Assembly (NCBI RefSeq): GCF_041381155.1
Contig: NC_091139.1
Location: 8,432,383 to 8,496,382 of the forward strand
DNA length: 64,000 bases
Reading direction: 5' to 3'
DNA from: Argopecten irradians
Lineage: Eukaryota; Mollusca; Bivalvia; Pectinida; Pectinidae
Shown here: positions 23,901 to 33,969 of the stretch, piece after piece
Layout of the letters: each line of letters begins with the position of its first letter
Numbering within the stretch: position 1 is the first letter of the stretch
Program-made: the position numbers and the translations under genes
Notes under the pieces: model-generated
Seen by the model: the letters and a program-made list of their open reading frames with translations, nothing else
Told to the model about the DNA's origin: nothing
Databases searched by the model: none

Positions 23901-26900
23901 CAAACAAGATTCAACTGTTCATTTCTACTTCTCCATTTGTAGGTTGGCCATTCATTTCTGCTGGGAACAAAATATTCCAAACATTTTGATGCGAAATGTA
24001 AAGACAGACAAGCCAAAAATGGGTATGTAGTCTGACCATGCTAAACACTTAGATCTACCCATTTACATTACAAATGAATGCAAAGCACTCTTTATGCTAC
24101 TGGTAGTGTCCCTTGTATTTGACATATGGTGAGCAGAGCATGTGTTCTTTCATACAGTAAGTTGGTGTTGTGTCTCCTTGTGATAGAATGATCACCTGCT
24201 AATTTTATATTGCTGTCCCTCTGAATTGTAATTCCATAGATATCCAGCTGGACACTCATCTCCGCCACTTTATAATAACTAGTCTCTGGTTTGTTTAAAG
24301 TGAATACTCGGACAAAGGGAGGTAAAGTGGCTAAAAATGGTGTTTACACTGTATATATCTAGTATAATATCTTATGAAAAAGAAAGATAAAATTTCAAAA
24401 TCGCTCTGCATCCGAAGAAGTTAATTTATATGTGTCCTCCCGACTGGCTATGTCCATGTTGACATTTCCACGCAACCTCGCTTTCAAAGGGTAATTTTTA
24501 AAATTGTGCTAAATTTACATGGAGCTTTACGATATTTTCAGTGGTCAAATCTAGACAACGTAAGCAGAACTTGACCGTTGTTTTGATATGTAAGGACTTT
24601 TGGAAGGCCAATGAATGCATTTAGACTGGTTTTCTTTGCCCGACTATTTACTTTGATTTAAAGTCTAACAGCCAGGAATATTTAAGGATGTGCCAGGTTT
24701 AGGAGGTAGAAGAAAGCTAAAGTATCCAATGAAAAACCCCACTGATCTATGATCTACCTTTCTCCCACCATTCACTGATTTGTCACAAATTTTAGCAGTG
24801 AAAGATTTCTTGGTCAACTCCTAGGGTATGACAGATTGAACTTACTAAACTTTTTAACCTGAAGAAAATTAAGTGATGTCATGATTTCATGCAAGGTGAC
24901 CGCGGCGTGCATCATCGATGACATCATCAATATTGAAGCGCAGACGACAGAACCATGTTCATGTCACGGTGAAAATGATTCTATTTAGACTATTAACTCT
25001 TCTTTTTTAGCTCACCTGGCTGAAGGGCCAGTGAGCTTATGTCATGGCGCGGCGTCCGTCGTCCGTCCGTCCGTCGTCCGTCCCGTCCTTCAACATTTCC
25101 TTTAAATCGCTACTAGTCATAGAGTTCTGCATGGATTGTAACCAAATTTGGCCACAAGCATCCTTGGGGGAGGGGAACAGAACTTGTATAAATTTTGGCT
25201 CTGACCCCCCGGGGGCAGGAGGGGCGGGGCCCAATAGGGGAAATAGAGGTAAATCCTTTAAATCGCTACTTGTCCTAGAGTTCTGCATGGATTGTAACCA
25301 AAATTAGCCACAAACATCCTTGGGGGAAGGGGAACAGAACTTGTATAAATTTTGGCTCTGACTCCCCAGGCAGGAGGGGCGGGGCCCAATAGGGGAAATA
25401 GAGGTAAATTCTTTAAATCGCTACTTGTCCTAGAGTTCTGCATGGATTGTAACCAAAATTAGCCATAAACATCCTTGGGGGAAGGGGAACAGAACTTGTA
25501 TAAATTTTGGCTCTGATCCCCCAGGGGCAGGAGGGGCGGGGCCCAATAGGGGAAATAGAGGTAAATCCTTCAAATCGCTACTGGTCATAGAGTTCTGAAT
25601 GGAATGTAACCAAATTTGGCCATAAACATCCTTGGGGGAAGGGGAACAGAACTTGTATAAATTTTGGCTCTGGTCCCCCGGGGGCAGAAGGGGCGGGGCC
25701 CAATAGGGGAATTAGAAGTAAATCATTTAAATTGCTACTAGTCATAGAGTTCTACATGGATTGTAACCAAATTTGGCCACAAACATCCTTGGGGGGAAGG
25801 GGAACAGAACTTGTATAAATTTTGGCTCTGGCCCCCTGGGGGCAGGACGGATGGGGTCCAATAGGGGAAATAGAGGTAAATCCTATAAATCGCTACTTGT
25901 CCTAGAGTTTTGCTTGGATTGTGACCAAATTTGGCCATAAACATCCTTGTGGGAAGGAGAACTGAACTTTGGCTCTGACCCCCTGGGGGCAGGAGGGGTG
26001 GGGCCCAATACGGGACTTAGAGGTTAATATTAAAATTCCTTCAGAAAAGAAACAATGAACCTGTATTCAGAACATTACTTGGCATTACAAACCAGGTGAG
26101 CGATACAGGCCCTCTGGGCCTCTTGTCTTTTGTATATGGGAGAAAAAGAATCATTCCCTAGCTGTGAGTGAGTGACAAAAAAATCACAACCCTTGGGGTA
26201 TTCCTGAACTACCCCCCGTGTTGTGATTTCGTTGTCACACCCTCTAGGTAGGGAAAGATTCTATAAGTCAACTGCCCAAAATGGGATTTGAATTCAGAAC
26301 CCTGCTACATGTTTAAAATTATTGTTTCTTTTAGACTCAATATGTTTTAGTATTAGGTCACTTACAAACTGTGTAATCAATTTATCTCCTCGAAGGTTCC
26401 TTGAAATAAATATATAATATGTGCAAAAATTATCAAAGAAAATGACTCTGATGTTCAGCACATTCAACCTCATCAATTGGTTAGAATAAATTGTGATTCA
26501 TGGTCCATAATCCTAAATAATTCTTGCCAATTTCTCATTGCTTTTGATAGTGTCATCAGTGTTTACTGACATTTTGTTCCAATCTCTTTGAGGGTTGTCT
26601 GTGCAAAGTGTTTCTTGACATCTCATCGCTGATGAAGTGAGGAGCAAAAACAACTCAGTTGTCCAAACCAAATATGAGATTCTACTAATAACCTTATATG
26701 ATTATAACTTGGATATCATGTGATGTCATATTTCAACCAATTTTGCATTTGCATATTACAGAGTTATCTGCCCTTGCAGTTAGGTATTGATTGTTACATC
26801 ATGCGTTTGTGAGCATAACGTCATACTTTTTGGAGAAAACGACCTGAATTGAGCTCACAAAATAATGACAAATCAATCGATACCTACCCGCAAGGGAGCT

Positions 26901-29809
26901 AACTCTGTAATATGCAAAGACGGAATAGGTATAAAAGATTCTTGCCTAATAAATTTAAGGTAGACTTATATAGAAAATTAGAATAGACAGAATGTTGAAT
27001 GTTTACGATGTTTCCTTTCAGGTTCTATCAGATGGGCTGCTATGGACTCGGTGTGTCGAGAATAATGCAGGCATGTGTAGAAGTCCTGTCTTCGGAGAAA
27101 AAAATTGTTTGGCCTCAGATCATAGCGCCGTACCAGTTCTGTATTATACCACTAGAAGTAAGTACTCACGAGGGAACGAAGGAAATGATTGGAAGTGTTT
27201 TGTCATTGTAATGTGTAAACGGCAGGATCGTTGAAGAAAATAATCACTTTCATAATTGATTTTTAAGTAAGATTTTAATGCTTCTGCCATGAAATGAGAG
27301 AGTTGGGGGGCAAACAGTTATGTAAACCATGTTCCTCCTGTTACATTGTTTTCCATTCAGTAATATTTTGCATTTTTCTTAATTTGAAAGTTTGAAATAA
27401 CCTAATTACAGTTCATTTACACTAGAATCAAAGAATGCAACTTCGCTAGCCAATGGTATTCAGTACAATACTTTGGAGAGAATCGTACTAAATACCCATG
27501 GCTAGCAAAGTTACAAATACTGTCACTCTGTTATATTCGTGCTGAAGTTCATTTACTGTTAAAAATTTTCAAATTTCAGTCCAAGAAAGAGTGCCTGTCC
27601 ATAGCAGAATCAATCAGTGATGATTTAAACACGAATCCTCGACTGTCAGGAGAAGTAGTTATAGACGATCGCGACAAACAAGTGACTTTCAGATTGTTTG
27701 AGGCCAAAGCTATTGGCTATCCCTATGTCATAACCATCAAAGACAAGGTATGACCTTCTGTAGAATTTTGAATGCTTGTTGACTGTAGACAAAATATTTT
27801 AACCCATAATTAAATTTTCTTTATTTTCTGAGTGATAAGAAATCTTGGAAATGAATTACCTTGAAAAAGATTCAAAATTCAAAGATTCATTTTTAGGTCA
27901 TCTGACCCGAAGGGTCCGTCGTCATGCACCGTCCGTCGCTGTGCGCTGTGCACCGTGCGCCATCCGTCGTACAACGTGTGCCTTGTGCAGTGCATAAACT
28001 TTTCATTCACACGACATTTTCTCAATAACCAAAAGGCCCAGGGTACTGATATTTGGCCTGTAGCATGCTGAGATGAAGGGCTACCATGTTCGTTCAAATA
28101 AATGACCTTAAATTTCATTCTAGGTCACAGGGATTAAAAAGGCTAAAGTCTTTAAACGACTTCTTCTCAAGAACCAAAAGGCCCAGGGTAATCATATTGG
28201 ACCTGCACATGCTGGGTGAAGGGCTACCAAGCTTGTTTAAATAAATGACCTTGACCTTCATTCAAGGTCACGGGGGTCAAATAGGCTAAAATCTTTTAAC
28301 AACTTCTGGTGAATAACAAAGAGGCCGAGAGACCTGATATTGGGCCTGTGGCATGCTGGAATGAAGGGCTACCAAGTTTGTTCAAATGAATGACCTTGAT
28401 CTTCATTCAAGGACACTGGGGTCAAAAAGGTCAAGTCTTTAAACGACTTCTTCTCAAGAACCAAAAGGCCCAGGGAACTCATATTTGGTCTGTAACATGC
28501 TGGGATAGGGGCTACAGGTTTGTTCAAATGAATGACTTTGACCTTCATTCAAGGTCACAGGGTTCAAATTGGCTAAAATCTTTTAACGACTACTTTGTAT
28601 TGTGCCATTACTCAGATGACCGTTTTTGTATATCAAGGAATGAAGTCATTGGGTAAGAAAACACAAAATTAAGTTTAAGTACAATGTAACTCGATTGTTT
28701 TAAATATCATGGACAATATAATTCTTACTGCTTAATGGGTAGTTAAGATATGGTACTAATAATGACCATTTACACCAGGATATGATAACTAACACAGTTT
28801 TACAAATAAAGAAGAGAAGCTGATTTTAGGATAACTAATGCAGTTTTACAATGTAAGATGGATTTATTTAAGGAAAATATTTTCAATTTGTTAAGGTTAT
28901 GAGGGTATCATGATAACGGAGCACATGTAAATTATGTAAACCTGGGAAGTAGTTTTATAGTGTACTTCAATAAAAGATATGGAGAGAAGCTTTTTTTTGT
29001 TAACTAATGTAGTTTTATGAAATATGTAGAGGGGGCTTATCTGAGTATAACTAATGTAGTTTTATAAAATAAGTAGAGTGAGGCTTACTTTAGTATAACT
29101 AATGTAGGTTTATAAAAAAGTAGAGGAGGCTTATTTTTAATATAACTAATGTCGCTTTATATAAAATAAGTAGAGGGAGCTTATTTTAATATAACTAATG
29201 CAGCTTCATAAAATGAGTATAGGGGACTATTTTTAGTATATCTAATGTTGCTTTATATGAATAAGGAGATTGGCTTATTTGAGTATAACTAATGTAGCTT
29301 TATAAAATAAGAAGAGGGGCTTATTTTAGAATAACTAATGTAGTTTATAAAATGTAGCTTTATAAAATAAGGAGAGGGGCTTATTTTAGAATAAGCATAG
29401 CAGCAGTATTAGGATTAATTATACAGGGAGGGTGAGAAATATTCTGCTGTAGAACTAGATGTTATAATTTGCTTGTCTTTTGAGAGACATGTATGATATA
29501 AATGTACAAATGTTTTTTTTTAAATGTCTGGGATAAAGTATTTACTCAATCATCCCTAAAATGTCATAATGGACTGGTCTTGTCTTCAATATTGAACAGC
29601 CTAAAATTGTTTTCAGGGATGAATCAGTTAAAGCAGAAAAATAGTTTGATTCAAATGTTATTATGCATTGAAGTTGAATTTTGTAATATATTTTCCAGGC
29701 TCTACAGGACCAACCAGAGTTTGAAGTGATAGATACCTGTAACAATGAGTCGAGGTTTATGACTCGAGAACAGATCCAGAACCTTTCAATGCTAATAGAG
29801 ACAGTATGA
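17930..29809 (+). CDS. PARS2: Mitochondrial prolyl-tRNA synthetase
   Basis: Class II aminoacyl-tRNA synthetase that charges mitochondrial tRNA-Pro. Thirteen coding exons, all with GT/AG ends and consistent phase: 17930-18175, 18420-18597, 19097-19170, 19974-20054, 20771-20843, 21397-21504, 22238-22331, 22514-22545, 22812-22873, 23943-24022, 27022-27157, 27580-27747 and 29699-29809. The product is 480 residues, close to the 475 of human PARS2. The N-terminus is basic and Ser/Cys-rich, as expected for mitochondrial import. Diagnostic motifs are THEEVIT (exon 4), motif 2 [20 protein letters not shown] (exon 5) and motif 3 [11 protein letters not shown] (exon 11), followed by the anticodon-binding domain in exons 11-13. 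Two Met codons open the frame; a splice acceptor ends at 17917, so a 5' UTR exon lies upstream. AATAAA follows at 29832. Nothing is missing or broken. The introns are packed with mobile elements. Confidence 0.96.
18918..19043. mobile_element. hAT-like palindromic MITE with 8-bp target duplication
   Basis: The element at 18926-19035 is almost a single hairpin: CACAGGGACCTGGCA at the left is inverted as tgccaggtccctgtg at the right, and similarity continues inward through acagtatacatat. It is flanked on both sides by TATGTTAT (18918-18925 and 19036-19043), a perfect 8-bp duplication. An 8-bp duplication is the hallmark of hAT transposition. It lies in PARS2 intron 2. Confidence 0.85.
19600..19840 (+). 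mobile_element. tRNA-derived SINE with 11-bp target duplication
   Basis: Body at 19611-19829, flanked by ATCAAACGTTG at 19600-19610 and 19830-19840. The head has a tRNA-like A box (cgccgagtggttaa) and B box (gggtttgaatccc), i.e. an internal Pol III promoter of tRNA-Ser/Leu type. The centre contains ttctccaggtactccggctt, which resembles the conserved central domain of metazoan SINE superfamilies such as MetaSINE (from memory, not checked). The exact duplication suggests a fairly recent insertion. It lies in PARS2 intron 3. Diverged copies are at 12893 and 24681. Confidence 0.88.
20272..20440. mobile_element. MITE family C, copy 1
   Basis: Starts tttgcatattacag and shares its interior (for example aacgtcatacttttc, agagaaaacgac, caagggagctaactctg) with 26748-26918. 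Its right terminal repeat lacks about 7 bp compared with that copy. In PARS2 intron 4. Confidence 0.75.
20441..22237 (+). other. PARS2 introns 4-6, nothing further recognised
   Basis: Outside the exons at 20771-20843 and 21397-21504 this AT-rich sequence shows a short direct repeat (actagacgtactgatgcttt near 20892 and 20994) and no other gene or element. Confidence 0.45.
22951..23151. mobile_element. TA-flanked MITE with CGTATTCRACCCAATAAGCG ends
   Basis: 201 bp including a TA at each end. The left terminal cgtattcgacccaataagcg is inverted at the right as cgcttattgggttgaatacg. A TA duplication fits Tc1/mariner-type elements. Non-coding; in PARS2 intron 9. Confidence 0.75.
23366..23640. repeat. 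75-bp tandem repeat in the cctttatacagagg family
   Basis: Two and a half units of about 75 bp, each beginning acaggtgtcctttatacaga. It opens with cagtcaaacctgtctataaa and closes with tttataccaggtttgac, an inverted relation between the ends. Related to 774-1290 and 29930-30000. Confidence 0.7.
24295..24656. mobile_element. TTAA-type MITE, family A, diverged copy 3
   Basis: Starts TTAAAGTGAATACTCGGACA and ends tttgcccgactatttacttt, with the shared interior tttggaaggccaatgaatgc. It is the most diverged of the three copies and its right TTAA has become TTGA. In PARS2 intron 10. Confidence 0.75.
24681..24742 (-). mobile_element. SINE tail fragment, reversed
   Basis: Reverse-strand match to the conserved 3' half of the SINE at 19611-19829 (taaggatgtgccaggttta, then gaagaaagct, then gaaaaacc). 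No tRNA-like head is recognisable. Confidence 0.5.
25003..26131. mobile_element. Tandem-core element with six 156-bp units (pearl-like)
   Basis: The ends are inverted: gctcacctgg near 25010 and ccaggtgagc near 26092. After a cgtccgtcgtccgtc tract come about six 155-158-bp units beginning tcctttaaatcgctac at roughly 25099, 25255, 25410, 25566, 25723 and 25881. The right end carries a short hairpin, GGCCCTCTGGGCC, followed by tcttgt. This plan (short flanks around a tandem core) resembles the pearl elements of bivalves. Non-coding; in PARS2 intron 10. Confidence 0.8.
26147..26262. repeat. 116-bp imperfect hairpin element
   Basis: Arms of about 54 bp: agaatcattccctagct...atcacaac on the left is inverted on the right as gttgtgatttcg...agggaaagattct. 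Probably a small palindromic MITE. It begins only 16 bp after the preceding tandem-core element. Confidence 0.7.
26263..26747 (+). other. PARS2 intron 10, nothing further recognised
   Basis: AT-rich intronic sequence with no repeat or exon recognised. Confidence 0.4.
26748..26918. mobile_element. MITE family C, copy 2
   Basis: 171 bp with terminal inverted repeats of about 45 bp: ttgcatattacagagttatc at the left, gagctaactctgtaatatgc at the right. Shares its interior with 20272-20440. In PARS2 intron 10, ending 103 bp before exon 11. Confidence 0.82.
27439..27512. repeat. CTAGCC-type hairpin repeat, copy 2
   Basis: Left arm aacttcgctagccaatggta, right arm tacccatggctagcaaagtt, inverted with a few mismatches around acttt. 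Same family as 4868-4931. In PARS2 intron 11. Confidence 0.75.
27890..28626. mobile_element. Tandem-core element, ~144-bp units (GGTCATCTGAC ends)
   Basis: Begins ttttaggtcatctgacccga with the hairpin GACCCGAAGGGTC, then gtccgtcg-type sequence, then about four units of ~144 bp (starts near 28149, 28293 and 28437), and closes with cagatgaccgtttttgta, the inverse of its start. Units contain gaccttcattcaaggtcac. Non-coding; in PARS2 intron 12. Confidence 0.78.
28779..29396. repeat. ~46-bp minisatellite in PARS2 intron 12
   Basis: Degenerate head-to-tail units containing tataactaatgtagttttat followed by aaaataagtagaggggcttatt. At least a dozen units; the left-hand ones are the most diverged. Confidence 0.8.
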
Positions 29810-29831
29810 TTTTATGTGTGCATTAAAATGT

Positions 29832-29837
29832 AATAAA
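29832..29837 (+). promoter_or_regulatory. Poly(A) signal of PARS2
   Basis: AATAAA 22 bp after the PARS2 stop codon. Confidence 0.7.
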
Positions 29838-29929
29838 ATATGAGGTAACATCTTTCTTGTTATTGTGACTAAACACTTTAAAGCCATTATTAGTTTCTCC
29901 CAGTTGCTATGGAGAAATATACAGTCAAA

Positions 29930-30000
29930 CCTGCTCTAACGACTGCCTGTATATAACGACTGCCTGTATATAACGACTGCCTGTCGATAACAACGGTTTT
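29930..30000. repeat. Short tandem repeat, acgactgcctgtatata
   Basis: Three to four units of about 21 bp (taacgactgcctgtata). It begins cagtcaaacctg, like 23366-23640. Confidence 0.65.
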
Positions 30001-30511
30001 TTAGACTATTAGAAAATTAAGTCACATCATTAATATCTTTGACCCCATTTTTGACAACAACATCAGTTTTGATGCAAGCCTTGTGTCTGTAGTACAGTGA
30101 AAATCTTACACTCTTGTTGAGATAGAGGAGCTGGATTCGAGGACCCTACTGTATAAAATTTCAGGATTTTATTTTTTTTAAAAACAACATTTTTTTTCAA
30201 GGGATTATTTCTATAGAGTATTGGTGTAAATTTTAGAAACAAATATTTGTATTTCTTCTTGCATAAATCAAAAGAAAATGAGTCCAGTATGTAAAACAAA
30301 AAAAAGTGAAAAAAATAAGTCGGCAAAACTGTATTTTAAAAAGGTGATAGATAGCATTGAAATAAATTTAAAGTATACAATATATTTATTGGTATTATTC
30401 ATCTTCTAAATGTAATGTAAGCCTTAATTAACATTTAAAAAAAATGCAAAATGAGCCACCAAGGCCTATTGTGATAATCAAAGTAAAAACATAATTTGTT
30501 AACAAAATATC
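30001..30511. other. Downstream of PARS2, nothing seen
   Basis: AT-rich sequence with A and T runs. An 87-codon minus-strand frame rich in Phe and Lys follows from base composition only. Confidence 0.45.
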
Positions 30512-31254
30512 TTTTTAGGTCATCTGACCCGAAGGGTCAGGGATGACCCGAAGGGTCATGCTTCGTCCGTCGTCGTGCACCGTCCGCCGTCCGTAAACTT
30601 TTCACATTTCAATCTTCTTCTCAAGTTTGACCAGTGGGATTGAGCTGAAACTTACCTGAAATGATCCAGAGATGGTCCCGACAAAGTGTTCTTATTTTTC
30701 GGGTCGATCCGAAATCCAAGTTGGCCGCCACAGCCGTCATCTTGAAAACACATTTTTAACTTTTTCTCAAGTTCTACTGATGTGATTTGACTGAAACTTG
30801 CATGAAATGATCCTGACATGGTCCCCGAAAAGTGTTGTTATTTTTCGGGTTGATCCGAAAATCCAAGATGGCCGAACAGCCGCCATCTTGAAAACACATT
30901 TTGAACTTCTTCTCAAGTTCTACCGTTGCGATTTGACCGAAACTTGCATGAAATGATCCTGACATGGTCCTGACAAAGTGTTCTTATTTTTCGGGTTGAT
31001 CTGAAATCCAAGATGACCGCCACAGCCGCCATCTTGAAAACACATTTTGAACTTCTTCTCAAGATCTGCCGGTGCGATTTGGCTGAAACTTGCATGAAAT
31101 GATCCTGACATGGTCCTGACAAAGTGTTGTTACATCTCTGGTTGATACCAAATCGAAGATGGCTACCATTACATGATATCTAATTAATTTCCTATATGAT
31201 TATTGCCAAGGTAATCAGATGACCGTTTTTTAGGCCCTTGGGCCTCTTGTTTTG
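30512..31254. mobile_element. Tandem-core element, ~145-bp units (GGTCATCTGAC ends)
   Basis: Begins tttttaggtcatctgacccg, with GACCCGAAGGGTC present in two tandem copies, then cgtccgtcgtcgtgcaccgt, then four ~145-bp units each with ttcttctcaagttct, catgaaatgatcc and gccatcttgaaaacaca. Ends atcagatgacc...ggcccttgggcctcttgttt. The end hairpin GGCCCTTGGGCC matches the type seen at 26131. Non-coding. Confidence 0.8.
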
Positions 31255-31837
31255 TAATTATTTTGCATACTTTTGATATTTATATATCTCTGATACGCTG
31301 CGAAAAATGCCGCATGAAATGCTACCGCTTTTGAGTCAAAAATCTACCTCTTTTTGGTCACCTAAAGTTGACATGTCTGTGAGAATCTTTTTGGGATTCA
31401 CAGCTATTCTAGGTTTGTAACTGGAATTATGGCATCTTCACAGTTTCATTTAGGCACCGTGATGAACAATCTGACTGACATACATGTAAAGTCTATGAGA
31501 GGTTTATTCCAACGTAATTGAGTGATTAAAAGTCTGTATGCCTAAGTAGATATCTTATAACCGAGAAAAGATAATAGTGTAATTAGAGCAAAGATATGAT
31601 GAAGTACATGTAGAAACCATGTAATGGGTTAGGTAGATGTGTAAAAAAATATCTATTAATTGCGATTATCTCTTCCCTAACTTTTTACCTAACAGTTTCA
31701 GGGATGAGATAATGTGGCACGTGTTGTCACAAACGATCTGATAACACAAAGAGGTATTAATTAGATAGTGCCAAATCTTCGTTGCATCAGAGAAAGGAAG
31801 ACATTATATTCAAAGGATGGAAATTGTAATCTAGATG
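31255..31837. other. Intergenic, nothing seen
   Basis: AT-rich sequence without a recognised exon, repeat or signal. Confidence 0.45.
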
Positions 31838-33262
31838 ATATCTTCTGCAGGAGGAAGGGAATCGGGCTCTTTGCAGGAGGGGCAGGTTGGTAAATTTAGT
31901 CGCGATAAATGGGTGATCTGTAGGAAGGACAAGCTGTCAAATTAGCTGGGATAGACCTAGAACTTGGTCTTCTGCAGGAGGAGGGAAGGCTTTGTTAAAG
32001 CACAGGAGTTTAACACGACAGCCATTTTTCTCTCTATATATTTGTTATACTGTGACACACTGTTACATATCAAAAATGTCTATAGAGTCAAACGCCTGTG
32101 GATAAATTAGTCGAACTCAATCTTCTCCAGGACAGGTTGTGTCAAAGTAGGCCTAATAACTGAACCTTCTGCTAGAAGGACAGACGGTGTCGGAGTCAAA
32201 GTGGGCGGAGTAACCTGAATTGTCTGCAGGAGAGAGAGACTGTGTCAAAAGAGATGAGATAACTGGGTCTTCTTCAAAAAGGACAGACTGTCAAAGGAGA
32301 CGATAGAACGGCGATATAACGGGGTCTTCTGCAGCAGAAAGGCTGTACAAAAAAGGCACATGATAAACGGATCTTCTGCAGGAGACAGGCTGTGTTAAAA
32401 GAGGCGGGAAAAACTGAATCGTCTGCAGGCCATGCCGTGTCAAAAGAGGCGGGTAAACGGGACTTTTACAGGAGAGACAGGCTGTGTTAAAATACAATGT
32501 AGCTGGGATAAACTGAATCATCTGCAGGAGAGAGCTGTTGTGTTAAAAGAGGCGGATTACTGCGTGTTCTGCAAGAAGGAAATATTGTAACAGAGGCGAT
32601 AGAACTCTTTTTTTCTGAGGTCTTCATTCCCGTGATGACCGAGACAGGCTGTGTCAAAACTGGGTCTTCTAAAGGAGAGTGAGGCTGTGTCAAAAAAAGT
32701 GGAATAACGGAGTTTTCTGCTGGAAGGACAGACTCTGTCAAAAAGGTAAGATAAACTGAATCGTCTGCAGGAGAGACAGACTGTGATAAAAGAGGTGTAA
32801 TAACCAAGTCTTCTGCAGGAAGGACATCCTGTGTCAATAAAGGCGATACAGCTGGGTTTTCTGAGGGAGAGAGGCTGTGTCAAAGTGGGCGGGGTAAACT
32901 GAATTGTCTGCAGGAGAGAGACTGTCAAAAGAGATGGGATAAACTGAATCGTTGGCAGGAGAGAGAGGCTGCGTTAAAAAAGACGGAATAAACTTAACGG
33001 GTTTTCTGCAGGGCGGACAGACTGTCAAAAGAGACGATAACACATTGGCTTCTGTGGAAAAGACAGGCTGTGTCAAAAGAGGTGGAATAACCAGGTAGAC
33101 TTCTTCAGGAGAGACAGACTGTGTTAAAAGAGACGGGATAAACGGGTCTTCTGCTGGAAGGACAGACTCTGATAAAAGAGATAAGATAAACTGAATCGTT
33201 TGCAGGAGAGAGAGATTGCATTAAAAGAGGCAGAATAACCAGGTTTTCTGCAGGTGGAAGAG
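31838..33262. repeat. Minisatellite of ~50-60-bp units (gacaggctgtgtcaaaagag)
   Basis: About 1.4 kb of variable head-to-tail units. Each has three modules: tcttctgcaggaggac, aggctgtgtcaaaagaggcg and gataaactgaatcg. Some units are truncated or lack a module. Open frames on the minus strand (up to 123 codons) are by-products of the repeat. Confidence 0.85.
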
Positions 33263-33898
33263 GCAGGTGAGGTTACTGGAGGGTAATTTTATAGGCGGAG
33301 ACTCATACGAGGCGTGATACACTGTTGCATTTCACAGTTCCTAGATTGATTGTGGTGGTCGAGGTTACCATTCCATAGAAAGTAGGACAGAGGAGAGAGA
33401 AACAGCAGCTGACATGTCGAATGATTGGCCAAAACTAGCGTAGAAGAGGCATTATATCACGTGATCAACCATTCAAATGACACAATGTAAGCTCTTTCAG
33501 AAAACGTGTTGGAATAGACTGAATGTTTTCCACCTATTTCAGTGTTTATTCTATATCCTGAGAGTTGAATATCATTCACTTTTATGGTAGAAAATGGAAT
33601 AACAACCGATAGAATTTCAAAACAAATGTCATTTGCTTTGTTTCAAATTAATCCAAGGATATTTTATCAAAAGACTAACAGAAAAAAATTGCATTCTAAG
33701 TATACTGTATCGCGCTTAAAATTTGCGGAATCAAAATTTCGCAGTTTTCTTTATATAGCATATTTGCGTAGGTTAAATTTCATGGTTCACTGATTTCTAT
33801 AATTCTTGGAACTATTGTTCTTATTTCGCTGTTGTTTAGAATTCACTGCTGTCAGTAAACGCGCGCAAAGAAATCAACTCTTTATCATAATAAATATT
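33263..33898. other. Spacer between minisatellite and GH45 gene 1
   Basis: No gene seen. A 69-codon plus-strand frame near 33584-33793 has no recognisable domain. Confidence 0.45.
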
Positions 33899-33904
33899 TT
33901 TATT
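33899..33904 (-). promoter_or_regulatory. Poly(A) signal of GH45 gene 1
   Basis: AATAAA on the minus strand, 66 bp after the stop codon at 33970-33972. Confidence 0.65.
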
Positions 33905-33969
33905 GATAACCACGGACAAGATTGTAACATTCAAGTGGGAAATGCTTCACACAGTTGAGGTATAGAGAA

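Noticed and set aside
25037-25944. Frames with [20 protein letters not shown] repeats on the minus strand
   Set aside because: They fall in the tandem core of the pearl-like element and are not kept in frame across its units.
32291-33076. Minus-strand frames up to 123 codons with Pro/Ser-rich repeats
   Set aside because: By-products of the modular minisatellite; frames break between units and there is no start, splice or domain support.
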